Counted from the first letter of the stretch, positions 1 through 8,723 are shown. The stretch is DNA of 64,000 bases from a bacterium (GCA_029258725.1 JAPDKE010000007.1:1-64000); one strand, 5' to 3'. The notes: generated from the sequence alone by a model not told the origin. Made by a program: numbers and translations.

Positions 1-173
1 GGAGAAGAAGATATATGCTTTCTTCCAGGTTCAATCCAGGAATATACCGCATCCCCCTTCCCCTTTCCCGCATGCCCCAGGGGATATACTTCCTCCTGTT
101 TGAATACAAAGAGCATAAAGAGAAAAGAAAAATAATGATGATAAGATAACCTGAAAAACCACTGAGAGACCAT
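1..173 (-). CDS. Partial unknown protein, N-terminal part
   Basis: An open frame starts at ATG 173 and runs off the left edge of the window (about 57 residues). It begins 22 bases after the epimerase stop on the same strand, so it could be the next gene of that operon. The N-terminus is aromatic and hydrophobic (residues 5-25), like a signal or membrane anchor, followed by a Gly/Lys-rich stretch. No Shine-Dalgarno site is visible before either in-frame ATG (173 or 116), and I see no family motif. The gene is plausible because no stop interrupts the frame, but the visible piece is short. Confidence 0.4.
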   Translation of the reverse strand, partial: MVSQWFFRLSYHHYFSFLFMLFVFKQEEVYPLGHAGKGKGDAVYSWIEPGRKHISSS

Positions 174-194
174 TATTTTTAAAGGTGGATACCA

Positions 195-1313
195 CTAAAC
201 TATAAGCCCCTTCTCCTCAAGTTCCTTTTTTGCCCGCTCAAATCTATCCTCAGGCATGGAGGAACGAATCCAGGGAAGAATTTCTCTTATTCCCTTCTCA
301 AGCGGGACCTCAGGAACAAATCCGAGTTTTTCCTTTATTTTACTTATATCCGCATAGCAGTGCCTTATATCACCTGCCCTGAATCTTCCTTCAATTAAAG
401 GCTCTATATCCATACCGAGTTCTTTTATAAGAGTTTCAGCAACTTCCATGATTGTAATTCTTCTTCCTGTTCCAACATTGAATACCTCTCCATTTGCCTC
501 ATCCTTCTCCATTGCAAGAAGGTTTGCTTTTACAATATCCTTAACATGGATGAAGTCCCTTGACTGGTTTCCATCCTCAAATATTACCGGAGGTTTTCCA
601 TTGAGGAGGCGTGAGGAAAATATGGCTATCACACCGGTATAGGGATTTGAGAGTGCCTGACGGGTTCCATAAACGTTAAAATATCTCAGGGCAACCGCGG
701 GAATTCCATAAGCCTCACCAAATACCAGGACCATTTCTTCCTGGTCCTTCTTGGATATTGCATAAATGGAGGTTGGATGGAGTGGTTTTTCTTCAGATGT
801 TGGAATGGGCTCAACCACCTCTCCGCATACAGGGCACCTCATCTCCCATTCCCTTTTCTCCATCTGTTCCCTCTTTCTCATTTTTGGATAAACGTCCCCG
901 CAGTTTTTGCACCTGTAAGCCCCTTCACCGTATATGGACATTGATGATGCCACTATAATCTTTTTCACCTTATGTTTCTCCGTTGCAAGGATATCAAGCA
1001 AAACTGCTGTTCCCCAGGTATTTGCTGCAACATACCTTTCTATCTCATACATTGACTGCCCCACTCCCACAAGCGATGCCTCGTGGAAGATAATCTCAAT
1101 GGATTCATCAACAATCACCTTTTTTAATTTATCACGGTCCCTTATATCTCCGACAATAAGCGTTGCACCGGGATTCAGGTAATCCGGAACCCTCCCCTCG
1201 TGAACCTGATATTCAAGACTGTCGTAAACAACAACATCATGCCCCCTCTCAACCAGGGCATCAACCAGATGAGAACCAATAAATCCAGCACCACCAGTAA
1301 CAAGTATTTTCAT
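195..1313 (-). CDS. NAD-dependent sugar-nucleotide epimerase/dehydratase with inserted zinc ribbon
   Basis: Extended short-chain dehydrogenase of the UDP-glucose 4-epimerase / dTDP-glucose 4,6-dehydratase type, acting on a nucleotide sugar in the cytoplasm, probably for surface polysaccharide. The Rossmann NAD motif GGAGFIGSH is at residues 7-15, the catalytic Ser near 124, and the YxxxK pair is Tyr184/Lys188. Between them lies a four-cysteine insertion (Cys135, Cys138, Cys160, Cys163), a zinc-ribbon-like module absent from classical GalE and seen in one branch of the family. The ATG follows a complete -35/-10 promoter with only 6 bases between them, and no good ribosome site is present. It lies downstream of mrdA but has its own promoter inside the mrdA tail. 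The substrate cannot be read from sequence. Confidence 0.88.
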   Translation of the reverse strand: MKILVTGGAGFIGSHLVDALVERGHDVVVYDSLEYQVHEGRVPDYLNPGATLIVGDIRDRDKLKKVIVDESIEIIFHEASLVGVGQSMYEIERYVAANTWGTAVLLDILATEKHKVKKIIVASSMSIYGEGAYRCKNCGDVYPKMRKREQMEKREWEMRCPVCGEVVEPIPTSEEKPLHPTSIYAISKKDQEEMVLVFGEAYGIPAVALRYFNVYGTRQALSNPYTGVIAIFSSRLLNGKPPVIFEDGNQSRDFIHVKDIVKANLLAMEKDEANGEVFNVGTGRRITIMEVAETLIKELGMDIEPLIEGRFRAGDIRHCYADISKIKEKLGFVPEVPLEKGIREILPWIRSSMPEDRFERAKKELEEKGLIV

Positions 1314-1319
1314 GGAAGG

Positions 1320-1348
1320 AGTATATCCTTTTTATTCTTCCTTGTCAA
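1320..1348 (-). promoter_or_regulatory. Leaderless-type promoter of the epimerase gene
   Basis: On the minus strand TTGACA (1343-1348), a 17-base spacer and TATACT (1320-1325) are followed by 6 bases and then ATG. The predicted transcription start falls on or next to the start codon. The promoter overlaps the last codons of mrdA. Confidence 0.75.
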
Positions 1349-3041
1349 GGGAGAGGTGGTATTCTATTATCTTTTTAACAAGAGGAGCTGCATGAGAACC
1401 ACCATGTCCTGCATTTTCCAGCACCGCGACCACCACTATTTCAGGATGTTCAACAGGAGCAAAGCCAACAAATAGAGAATGGTCTTCTCCATGAGGATTC
1501 TGTGCGGTTCCAGTTTTTCCACCAACCCTTATTCCATCTATCCTTGCGAGGATTCCCGTCCCCTTATCCTCCTCAACCACCCCCTCCATTGCATGAACAA
1601 GAAATTCAAGATTTTCCTTTTTTACAGGAAGACGGTGAAAAGAAGGGGTGTATTCATAAACGGTTTTCCCTTCTTCATCAACCACCTTTAATAAAAGATG
1701 GGGGACAGGAACAAGTCCTCCATTGACAATGCCTGAAAAGATGCATGCAATTTTTAATGGAGTCAGGAGTATTTCTCCCTGTCCTATTGCAAGATTGCAT
1801 GCATTTCCCTTTCCCCACCCTCTTCTTCCGTATCTTCTGTTAAACCATTCAATATCAGGTATAAAACTCTCTCCCTCATCCGGAAGGTCTATCCCGGTCT
1901 TTCCTGAAAGTCCAATTTTTCTTGAAAAATCGCATATTTCTTTAACTCCCAATCTCAATCCAACCTGATAGAAGTAGATATCGCATGACTGAACAATTGC
2001 TCCATACAGGTCAAGTTTTCCATGCCTGCTCCAGCACAGAAATTTTCTGTTTCCAACCCACATACTTCCCTCACATGGCAAAAATTCCGTCTCCGGGGTA
2101 AGAATCCCTTTCTCAAGACCAGCAAGTGCGGTGATTATTTTGAAAACAGAACCTGGAGGATATCCACCCCTGCTCACCCTGTCCCAGAGAGGCGAGAGGG
2201 TATCGGTTACAAGTTTCTTCCACTCCTCAGGACTTATTCCGGTCTCAAAGGGATGGGGGTCGTATCCGGGTTTTGAGATGTATAGCAGTACCTCTCCTGT
2301 ATTCGGGTTTATTGCAACACATGCCCCTTTTGCATAGGGTTTCATCCATTCGTATGCATGCTCCATAAGGTCTCTTGATATTGAAAGAATGAGTGTATGT
2401 CCTGGACGTGGAGGAATTTCTCTTTCAGGCATATCCCCGATGATTCTTCCCTTCGCATCCACCTCAAGATACCTTGCTCCATCCTTTCCCTTTAGATATT
2501 CCTCATAAAATCTCTCAATCCCTTTCTTTCCCACCTTATCTCCCATCCGGTATCCCCTGAATGTTGAGAGCTCCTCCTCCGAGATCTGTGCCACATATCC
2601 CAGGAAATGCGAGGATATTGGACCCAGTGGATAATACCTCATTGGCTCTATATCTATCCGCACATGAGGAAGCATCTCTTTTTTCTCTGCAATTCCGGAT
2701 ATAACCTCTGGTGATACCTTTGAAAGGACCCTTGCGGGATTTCCTCCCCTTTCCATTCTCTTCTTCATTTCTTCAACAGATACTCCGGAGAGCTCTGAAA
2801 GTAACTCTATTTCATTCCTGGTTATTCCCCTCTCAACAAAAACAGAGAATCCGGGAACAGAGGTTGCAAGAATTTTTCCCTCTCTATCGAGTATCTTACC
2901 CCTGGGGGCCCTGAGAGGCATGAGAATGAGCCTTGTCTCCTCAGAAAGTCTTCTGCATCTCTCATACTGAATTACCTGAAGGAAAAAGAGCCTTGTTCCC
3001 AGAATTAAAAAAAGAAAAATGAGAACTACTCTAAACCTCAT
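1332..3041 (-). CDS. mrdA: Penicillin-binding protein 2, elongasome transpeptidase
   Basis: Class B penicillin-binding protein that cross-links peptidoglycan during cell elongation, anchored in the inner membrane. Residues 4-20 form the N-terminal membrane anchor. The dimerisation/pedestal domain follows to about residue 210, then the transpeptidase domain with the SxxK motif at Ser298-Lys301 (in PGSVFK), an SxN-like SCD near residue 350 and KTG near residue 505. At 569 residues it is slightly shorter than E. coli PBP2. The ATG overlaps the end of mreD by 11 bases. The order mreB-mreC-mreD-mrdA is the classical rod-shape cluster; rodA is not in the window. Confidence 0.95.
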   Translation of the reverse strand: MRFRVVLIFLFLILGTRLFFLQVIQYERCRRLSEETRLILMPLRAPRGKILDREGKILATSVPGFSVFVERGITRNEIELLSELSGVSVEEMKKRMERGGNPARVLSKVSPEVISGIAEKKEMLPHVRIDIEPMRYYPLGPISSHFLGYVAQISEEELSTFRGYRMGDKVGKKGIERFYEEYLKGKDGARYLEVDAKGRIIGDMPEREIPPRPGHTLILSISRDLMEHAYEWMKPYAKGACVAINPNTGEVLLYISKPGYDPHPFETGISPEEWKKLVTDTLSPLWDRVSRGGYPPGSVFKIITALAGLEKGILTPETEFLPCEGSMWVGNRKFLCWSRHGKLDLYGAIVQSCDIYFYQVGLRLGVKEICDFSRKIGLSGKTGIDLPDEGESFIPDIEWFNRRYGRRGWGKGNACNLAIGQGEILLTPLKIACIFSGIVNGGLVPVPHLLLKVVDEEGKTVYEYTPSFHRLPVKKENLEFLVHAMEGVVEEDKGTGILARIDGIRVGGKTGTAQNPHGEDHSLFVGFAPVEHPEIVVVAVLENAGHGGSHAAPLVKKIIEYHLSLDKEE

Positions 3042-3498
3042 CCCTGGATTTCCTCATGCCCACAAAAATGAAGACAGGGTAGGCAAAGAGAAGGTTGAGA
3101 AAGGAAGATGGGAGACCCCTCGTAAAGAAGAAAGAAAAGGGAAGGGGGGAGAAAATAATGAGAAAAAGATGGTAAAAAATGGAGGCACCGAGCAAGAGGA
3201 GAAGACTGGTGGATCTGAAGCGATAAAACCTGTCATTATACTCCTGAAGGAAGTACCCAATGGTTGTGAACACCACGATTCTCATCCCGAGAGTTTCAGG
3301 ATTGTGGAGGTCAAGTAAAAAACCTGAAATAAATCCATAAGCAAGTCCATACCATCTTCCCCAGTAAAAGGAAATGAAGTAGACAAAAAGCAGTAAAAAC
3401 TCGGGCTTGGCACTCCCCAGCCTGAACACAGGGGAGATAAGAAAATCGGCCACAAGAGAGAGAATGAAAAATAAAATGGATAAAAGAACGTATCTCAT
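3031..3498 (-). CDS. mreD: Rod-shape determining protein MreD
   Basis: Small integral membrane protein (155 residues, five or so hydrophobic segments) of the Rod elongation complex. Sequence similarity in this family is weak, so the call rests on length, hydrophobicity and position between mreC and mrdA. The start ATG overlaps the mreC stop (ATGA arrangement), indicating translational coupling. Confidence 0.88.
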   Translation of the reverse strand: MRYVLLSILFFILSLVADFLISPVFRLGSAKPEFLLLFVYFISFYWGRWYGLAYGFISGFLLDLHNPETLGMRIVVFTTIGYFLQEYNDRFYRFRSTSLLLLLGASIFYHLFLIIFSPLPFSFFFTRGLPSSFLNLLFAYPVFIFVGMRKSRDEV

Positions 3499-4244
3499 GG
3501 TGTGAGTATGAAAACCTCCTCCAGTCCACGCATGTTTTCAAAGGGTCTTACCTTCACCACCATTTCCACTTCTTTTCTTTCTATCTCAACAACTTCCCCT
3601 ATCCCTATTCCCTTTGGGTACACCATTCCCATACCCGACGTGATTATAGTATCTCCTGGAAGAACGTCCCCCTGGGATGGAACCCCCTCAAAGAATAAAA
3701 AATTCCCACCCTTCCATCTCAGAATTCCAAAGACCCTGCTCCTCTGGTCTATGGCTCCGATAGATGAATTGAAGTCAAAAAGTGTTTGTAGGATAGATGT
3801 ATGCGTTCCTGCCTCCCTAATCTTTCCTATTAATCCATTGTAACCTATTGCGACCATATCTTTTTCTACTCCCTGTTTCCTTCCCCTGGAAAGAATATAA
3901 TTCACATTCAGCCCATGGGGAACAGAGGCAACAACCTCACAGGGAATTAACCTGAAGGAGTGCCTGCGCCTGAACTCCAGGAGTTTTCTCAATCTCTCAT
4001 TTTCCGCCGCAAACTCCCTCATGTGCTGGAGTTTTAAAGAAAGATAGGCGCACTTCTGGGATAAAAGTTCTGCTTTTCTCTTCGCTTCAGACCTTTCTTT
4101 TATCTCCAGATAAGCTCGGGAGAAGGGATAAAAAATCATGGATGAGAGTTCCCTTGCAAAATCCACCCTGATTCTTTCCTTCAGGAACATGCAAGATATA
4201 CCAAAAAAAACCAGGGTGAGGTAAACGAAAAATCCCCTTCTCAC
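3495..4244 (-). CDS. mreC: Rod-shape determining protein MreC
   Basis: Periplasmic scaffold of the elongasome, 249 residues. It has an N-terminal membrane anchor (residues 5-22), a coiled coil (about 45-90) and the two beta-barrel subdomains that follow; the motifs SRGRKQGVEKDMVAIGYNGL and the C-terminal ITSGMGMVYPKGIGIGEV region are typical. The start is GTG overlapping the mreB stop (GTGA), preceded by an AGGAAGAG ribosome site. Confidence 0.93.
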   Translation of the reverse strand: MRRGFFVYLTLVFFGISCMFLKERIRVDFARELSSMIFYPFSRAYLEIKERSEAKRKAELLSQKCAYLSLKLQHMREFAAENERLRKLLEFRRRHSFRLIPCEVVASVPHGLNVNYILSRGRKQGVEKDMVAIGYNGLIGKIREAGTHTSILQTLFDFNSSIGAIDQRSRVFGILRWKGGNFLFFEGVPSQGDVLPGDTIITSGMGMVYPKGIGIGEVVEIERKEVEMVVKVRPFENMRGLEEVFILTP

Positions 4245-5275
4245 TCTCTTCCTGCCGTTGTTATTACCTTCCTGTATTTTTCAAGGTTTTCAAGTATTGC
4301 ACCTGCACCCCTTGCAACGCACTGGAGTGGATTTTCAGCCACCTTTACAAGCAAATTTGTCTCCTCCGAAAGCAACGCATCAAGACCCCTTAAAAGACTT
4401 CCTCCACCAGTCATCACAATCCCCTTGTCCACTATGTCAGATACAAGTTCAGGAGGGGTCTGTTCAAGTGCCTGTTTCACAGCCCTTATTATTGCATCAA
4501 GAGGTTCCTTTAATGCGTCTCTTATCTCACTTGATGTTACCTTTACAGTCTTTGGAATTCCTGTCATCATATCAACTCCCCTTACCTCCATCTCCTTTTC
4601 CTCATCAAGCGGGAATGCAGAACCTATTTTTATCTTTATCTCTTCGGCAGTGGGTTCTCCTATCACAAGATTGTGCTTCTTTTTTACCCAGTTAACTATA
4701 GCCTGGTCCATCTCGTCCCCTGCTATTCTTATGGAGATGTTTGTTACTATTCCAGAAAGTGCAATCACCGCTATTTCTGTTGTCCCTCCTCCTATATCCA
4801 CAACCATGTTCCCCATGGGGGTATCCACAGGAAGCCCAACACCTATGGCTGCTGCTATTGGCTCTGCCACGAGGTAAACCTCCCTTGCCCCTGCATGTTC
4901 AACCGAATCCCTCACCGCCCTCTTTTCCACTGCTGTTATACCTGAAGGAACAGCAACAACAACCCTGGGTCTCAGAATCCTTCTCTTGTAAACTATATCA
5001 ATAAAACCCCGCAACATCTCCTCAACCATCTCAAAGTCCGCAATAACCCCATCCTTCATGGGTCTTACAGCCCTTATTTCCTTTGGGGTTCTTCCAAGCA
5101 TTTCCTTTGCCTTTTTTCCAACAGCAATGGGATTCCCTGTCTCCGCCTCCACCGCAACAACTGACGGTTCGTCCAGGACAATTCCCTTTCCAGGAATGTA
5201 AACAAGAGTATTTGCTGTTCCCAGGTCAATAGCAAGGTCCATTGAGACAAACCCAGAAAACCTGAAGAATCTCAT
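4241..5275 (-). CDS. mreB: Rod-shape determining actin homologue MreB
   Basis: Actin-like ATPase that organises peptidoglycan synthesis along the cell wall. The phosphate-1 motif (DLAIDLGTANTLVY, residues about 13-26), the phosphate-2 motif (VVDIGGGTTEIAVI) and the adenosine motif (MTGGGSLLRGLD) are all present, and the length of 344 is standard. The N-terminus has about a dozen hydrophobic and basic residues ahead of the first strand, which may serve as a membrane tether. A GGAGGGG site precedes the ATG. The gene is co-directional with the upstream kinase-like gene, 9 bases away. Confidence 0.97.
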   Translation of the reverse strand: MRFFRFSGFVSMDLAIDLGTANTLVYIPGKGIVLDEPSVVAVEAETGNPIAVGKKAKEMLGRTPKEIRAVRPMKDGVIADFEMVEEMLRGFIDIVYKRRILRPRVVVAVPSGITAVEKRAVRDSVEHAGAREVYLVAEPIAAAIGVGLPVDTPMGNMVVDIGGGTTEIAVIALSGIVTNISIRIAGDEMDQAIVNWVKKKHNLVIGEPTAEEIKIKIGSAFPLDEEKEMEVRGVDMMTGIPKTVKVTSSEIRDALKEPLDAIIRAVKQALEQTPPELVSDIVDKGIVMTGGGSLLRGLDALLSEETNLLVKVAENPLQCVARGAGAILENLEKYRKVITTAGRE

Positions 5276-5284
5276 CTCCCCTCC

Positions 5285-5767
5285 TCAGAGTTTGTATCCT
5301 ATGTTCCTCAGAAATTTATGCCTATTTTCCTTATCCTCTGCTCCCTCAACCCCGAGGGGCTTCCCTCCATCTATCACCCCTATGATTCCCCTTCCATCTC
5401 CCTCCTCAACCACCACAAGCTTCACCGGATTCGCAGTTGCGCAGTAGATTGCCACAACCTCAGGAACTTCCTTCAGCGCCCTCATCACATTTATTGGATA
5501 TGCATTTTTTAAGAAAAGAAAGAAACTGTGTCCTGCACCGACCTCAAGTGCATTTTCTATTGCAAGTTTTTCCATCTCTTCATCGGTCCCGGTAGAACGC
5601 ACAAGTCGGGGTCCTGAGGATTCACAAAAGGCAAGCCCAAATTTTATCCCAGGAACGGAGTTCACCATTGCTTCATGGATGTCCTCAACGGTTTTTATAA
5701 AGTGTGCCTGACCGATTATAACATTCACATCATCAGGCTTTTTTACAGGTATAATTTTCAGTTCCAT
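5285..5767 (-). CDS. Adenosine-specific kinase-like protein (DUF355 family)
   Basis: A 160-residue protein matching the adenosine-specific kinase / DUF355 family (PAE2307-type), widespread in archaea and thermophilic bacteria. Recognisable blocks are IGQAHFIKTVEDIHE, FGLAFCESSGPRLVR, a glycine-histidine HSFFLFLKNAYPINV segment and IYCATANPVKLVV. In known members the fold binds adenosine nucleotides; the physiological role is unsettled. The ATG at 5767 was chosen because AGGAGG lies 5 bases upstream; the frame also has a GTG two codons earlier that overlaps that site. It sits between the C25 peptidase and mreB in the same operon. Confidence 0.88.
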   Translation of the reverse strand: MELKIIPVKKPDDVNVIIGQAHFIKTVEDIHEAMVNSVPGIKFGLAFCESSGPRLVRSTGTDEEMEKLAIENALEVGAGHSFFLFLKNAYPINVMRALKEVPEVVAIYCATANPVKLVVVEEGDGRGIIGVIDGGKPLGVEGAEDKENRHKFLRNIGYKL

Positions 5768-5776
5768 TTTCACCTC

Positions 5777-8272
5777 CTATTTCAGCACTATGAATTTTTC
5801 AATCGCAAGTTCCTTTTCATTGTTGACAACCCTCAGGAAGTAAATCCCCGGAGTGAGGTTGAGCTCCAGGGTTTTCGCAAACATCCCTCCCGGGGTTGTT
5901 TCTTCACCTGAAAAGACTTTGCGTCCTGAGACATCGTATATTTCCCATTCCACGGTTCCGGTTTCAACGGGGAAGGAAAAGGAAAGGGTATTCGTAAGAA
6001 TTCCTCCGGTTATGCAGGGCTCTTCCTGCCTCTGCGAAGTGTAGAAGGTGAAGGAAAGGAAGGTATCCGGGATTGAAGACGCATAAAGGTAGAAATTCAC
6101 ATTCATGCCTGGATAGGTATATCCGGTGGTATCCTTTACAGTCCACCAGACTTCGCATCCATCTCCAGGAACAATCCTTCCGGTTTTCTTTCCTTTATTG
6201 AAAACCTGAAAGCCTCCTTCAGATACAAGGTAGATTTCTCCGGGATCAAAGGGAAAGTTCCCGTGAAGGCTTAAAAGAAATTTTACATGGGAAATCCCGG
6301 GATATTCTACCAGTTCAGTCAGGGGAATACATCTCAGGGTATCAGCCAGGACAGTTTCAACCGTATCATTCCAGGTGCATGCTGTATCCTCCATGGAAAA
6401 GTAAACCTTTATGGTTTCGGGTGAGGTGGAGAAAATGAACTTATTGGTGGATGCATTCCATCTAAATGCAGCATCGGAAGCACATTTCAGGATTGCTCTC
6501 TCGCCGGGAGAAAGGGACTGAATTTCAAATGAAGAAGGGGTGAATGAGAGCCCGGGTGAGGAAAGATTTACCTGAAGGAGATATGCTGTCTTAACACCGG
6601 CATTTTCAAGCACAAATGCAAGTGTATCCGGAGGAATGTAGGATACCTTCTGGACCACAGGATAGGGTATGGGTGGTAGGATGACCCCTTTTCCGTACCA
6701 GGTGAGGTATCCGGGAGAGTAGAGAATAAGTTCAAATCTCTCTCCCCTTTCGTGAGGGAATACAAGGACAAGTGTATCAGAGTTGGTTTTTCTTCTTGTA
6801 ACAAACGAATCTATAATAAGCGTATAAAAGAGACTTTCCGGAAGTGAGGGATAGGCACGGTAGGTGAGAATAAAGGTATCGGTTGTATCGGGAAGGAACC
6901 AGGGGAGTTCAAAAACTATCCTTCCAGGGGGATGGAGAAAGAGCCTCTGGGATGGGTCCCCAAAGAGGTTATACTGTTCAAAATACTGATGCTCTGTTGC
7001 GGTATCACTCCAGGTTTCCATGAATCTTATCTTTCCCTCCCATATTATCTCCCCTGCAACATCCTTTCCGTCCTTCATCACTGCATCAAATATTTTCCTC
7101 TGGAATACATCGTCCTCGTCCCACAGACTTGATGCAGAAGAACCGAATGAAAGAACCCCACCTTTTTCCTTCACTCTCGTCCATGCCTCCATAAAACACT
7201 CGGAGTTTTCATAGAGACCGGTATAGCATGCAAAGGACAGGACAAAGAAGAGGAGCTTATTTTCCGGAAGGGCATAAACATCTGAGATGGAATAGGAGGG
7301 ACCGGACCATCCTGATGAACTTCCATGTCCTGAGTAAACCACCCATCCTCTCCCATATTTAAGTGCTGTGTCTATCGGGGTTCCTGAGGGATAGTAGTCA
7401 AAAAGTGAATCACACACAAAACCCCTTTCCCTTGAAATCTTCATGCAGTAAAGGTGGGTTGATTCGGCAAGGAGGTGGAATGTTGGGTCGTCAGAGGCAA
7501 GAAAGTATGCACGGATTCTCCAGTCCCCCCCGGTGGTATCATAAATTACAACCTTCTCTATGTAATCCTTTAAAGTAAGGGTATCGGGAACGCTTATTCT
7601 TCCACAGTACATATCAGGAATCCAGTCTCCATCCGTGCATGAATAATAAAGGTCTGTGTAAACATAGTCCCAGACTGCGTATCTCTCGTAGGAGGGAATC
7701 TTATCCACATCACCAACAAGCACAAGAAATCCCGGATTTTTCTCTTTTATTTTCTGATGGAGTAAGGTGGTGTCGTAGGAAACATCCTCCAGGAAAAGGG
7801 TATCCACCTCAAATCCCTGGGCATATCTCCATATGAACAGCCTCTTTAAAGTGTTCCAGTAAGAACGGGGAAGAACAAAGAGAACTGTATTTCCAAATGA
7901 GGGTAGTTTCAGGGGAGGAATTGAGTAGTCAAGATATTCCGGTTCAAGCAAAATGCCTCTACCGGGATCATATCTGTGGGTGTAGATTTCAAGCAGGTAT
8001 AAGTCTACCCCACGAACCTTTCCCAGTTTCCTTATTCTATAGGTGGTATCAGGAAAAATTCCAGAAAGCGGAGGCACGTACCATTTTATAACCCTTCCCC
8101 CCTTTGTTACAGGAAACGGAAAATTTGGGGGTGGTGAAGAAAGTTTTCTTTCCCTGTATTCTATTACCACCTTAACGCTGTCCGGTGAGCCGGTAAAAAG
8201 TTCACGTATCACCGGAAGATCCGGTCTTCCCGGAATTCTCAGGGATTGAAGAGAAAAAAGGATGAAGAACAT
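5777..8272 (-). CDS. C25 (gingipain-like) cysteine peptidase with C-terminal sorting domain
   Basis: Large secreted peptidase of 831 residues. It starts with a short hydrophobic signal-like segment, followed by a peptidase C25 domain. The catalytic His is in YSGHGSSSGW and the catalytic Cys in LSFACYTG. Beta-sandwich regions follow, and the last 70 residues form an FlgD-Ig-like / type-A secretion tail (VEWEIYDVSGRKVF ... LTPGIYFLRVVN). In Bacteroidota such tails direct type IX secretion; no T9SS core gene is in the window. The gene heads the operon leading into mreB-mrdA and has its own promoter ending 6 bases before the ATG, so the start is well fixed. Substrate unknown; surface proteolysis or maturation is likely. 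Confidence 0.88.
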   Translation of the reverse strand: MFFILFSLQSLRIPGRPDLPVIRELFTGSPDSVKVVIEYRERKLSSPPPNFPFPVTKGGRVIKWYVPPLSGIFPDTTYRIRKLGKVRGVDLYLLEIYTHRYDPGRGILLEPEYLDYSIPPLKLPSFGNTVLFVLPRSYWNTLKRLFIWRYAQGFEVDTLFLEDVSYDTTLLHQKIKEKNPGFLVLVGDVDKIPSYERYAVWDYVYTDLYYSCTDGDWIPDMYCGRISVPDTLTLKDYIEKVVIYDTTGGDWRIRAYFLASDDPTFHLLAESTHLYCMKISRERGFVCDSLFDYYPSGTPIDTALKYGRGWVVYSGHGSSSGWSGPSYSISDVYALPENKLLFFVLSFACYTGLYENSECFMEAWTRVKEKGGVLSFGSSASSLWDEDDVFQRKIFDAVMKDGKDVAGEIIWEGKIRFMETWSDTATEHQYFEQYNLFGDPSQRLFLHPPGRIVFELPWFLPDTTDTFILTYRAYPSLPESLFYTLIIDSFVTRRKTNSDTLVLVFPHERGERFELILYSPGYLTWYGKGVILPPIPYPVVQKVSYIPPDTLAFVLENAGVKTAYLLQVNLSSPGLSFTPSSFEIQSLSPGERAILKCASDAAFRWNASTNKFIFSTSPETIKVYFSMEDTACTWNDTVETVLADTLRCIPLTELVEYPGISHVKFLLSLHGNFPFDPGEIYLVSEGGFQVFNKGKKTGRIVPGDGCEVWWTVKDTTGYTYPGMNVNFYLYASSIPDTFLSFTFYTSQRQEEPCITGGILTNTLSFSFPVETGTVEWEIYDVSGRKVFSGEETTPGGMFAKTLELNLTPGIYFLRVVNNEKELAIEKFIVLK

Positions 8273-8278
8273 GGGAAT

Positions 8279-8307
8279 AGTTTAAAGGAAATATTTTGAA
8301 AATTCAA
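8279..8307 (-). promoter_or_regulatory. Leaderless-type promoter of the C25 peptidase operon
   Basis: Minus strand TTGAAT (8302-8307), 17-base spacer, TAAACT (8279-8284), then 6 bases to ATG. An imperfect inverted repeat (8296-8321, TTGAAAAT ... ATTTTCAA arms) overlaps the -35 box and could be an operator. Confidence 0.65.
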
Positions 8308-8393
8308 GGCTTGATTTTCAATTCAGCAAAAGGAGATATGGGATACCATGCGAGAAACCAGCCGCTATGCATTTTTAAAAATACCCGTTTCAG

Positions 8394-8415
8394 TCTGCAA
8401 CCTGCGTGTTGCAGA
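8394..8415. promoter_or_regulatory. Inverted repeat, candidate activator site for the sigma-54 promoter
   Basis: Perfect 8-base arms TCTGCAAC and GTTGCAGA are separated by 6 bases. The repeat lies about 75-95 bases before the predicted transcription start of the downstream sigma-54 promoter, the usual distance for an enhancer-binding protein site. It could instead be a hairpin in a transcript, but it has no T-tract. Confidence 0.5.
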
Positions 8416-8462
8416 TTTTAACCTTTTGAATTTGTAAGGTCTTGAGAGTCAATAAGTTTCTC

Positions 8463-8478
8463 TGGCACAAGTTTTGTT
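8463..8478 (+). promoter_or_regulatory. Sigma-54 promoter of the NifX-like operon
   Basis: TGGCACAAGTTTTGTT matches the -24/-12 consensus (TGGCAC-N5-TTGCT) with the invariant GG and correct spacing; the -12 GC is GT here. The predicted start is near 8490, followed by an AAGGAGGTG ribosome site and ATG at 8507. Confidence 0.75.
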
Positions 8479-8506
8479 TATATTATTCCAAAACAAGGAG
8501 GTGGAT

Positions 8507-8689
8507 ATGTATGGATGGTATGCACCCTGGTTTTATGGATTTGGATGGGGATGGGGAAGAGGATGGGGCTGGGGAAGAGGTAATCCCTTCCCATTCTGCA
8601 GGTTTTATCCCTGGCTTCCCAGGGGATGGTGGAGATGGGGCTATCCATACGCATGGGGTTACCCATATCCCTACTATTATTACTATTGA
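8507..8689 (+). CDS. Tiny aromatic/glycine-rich protein (Trp/Tyr/Gly)
   Basis: A 60-residue protein with 11 Trp and 13 Tyr, many Gly and Pro, a few Arg and a single Cys (near residue 31), ending in five consecutive Tyr. AAGGAGGTG lies directly before the ATG at 8507, and the gene follows a sigma-54 promoter, so I regard it as real despite its strange composition. It is the first gene of an operon with a DUF5320 protein and a NifX-like protein; short Gly/aromatic-rich ORFs beside such genes occur in other anaerobes. No fold or enzymatic role can be assigned. A structural, metal-cofactor or membrane-associated role is possible but unproven. Confidence 0.78.
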   Translation: MYGWYAPWFYGFGWGWGRGWGWGRGNPFPFCRFYPWLPRGWWRWGYPYAWGYPYPYYYYY

Positions 8690-8723
8690 AAAACCTGAAG
8701 AAATGAGGTAAAGAGGAGATGGC

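Noticed and set aside
8371-8382. ATTTTTAAAAAT palindrome upstream of the NifX operon
   Set aside because: A simple A/T palindrome of this length is common in AT-rich intergenic DNA, and it is not at a fixed place in the other promoter.
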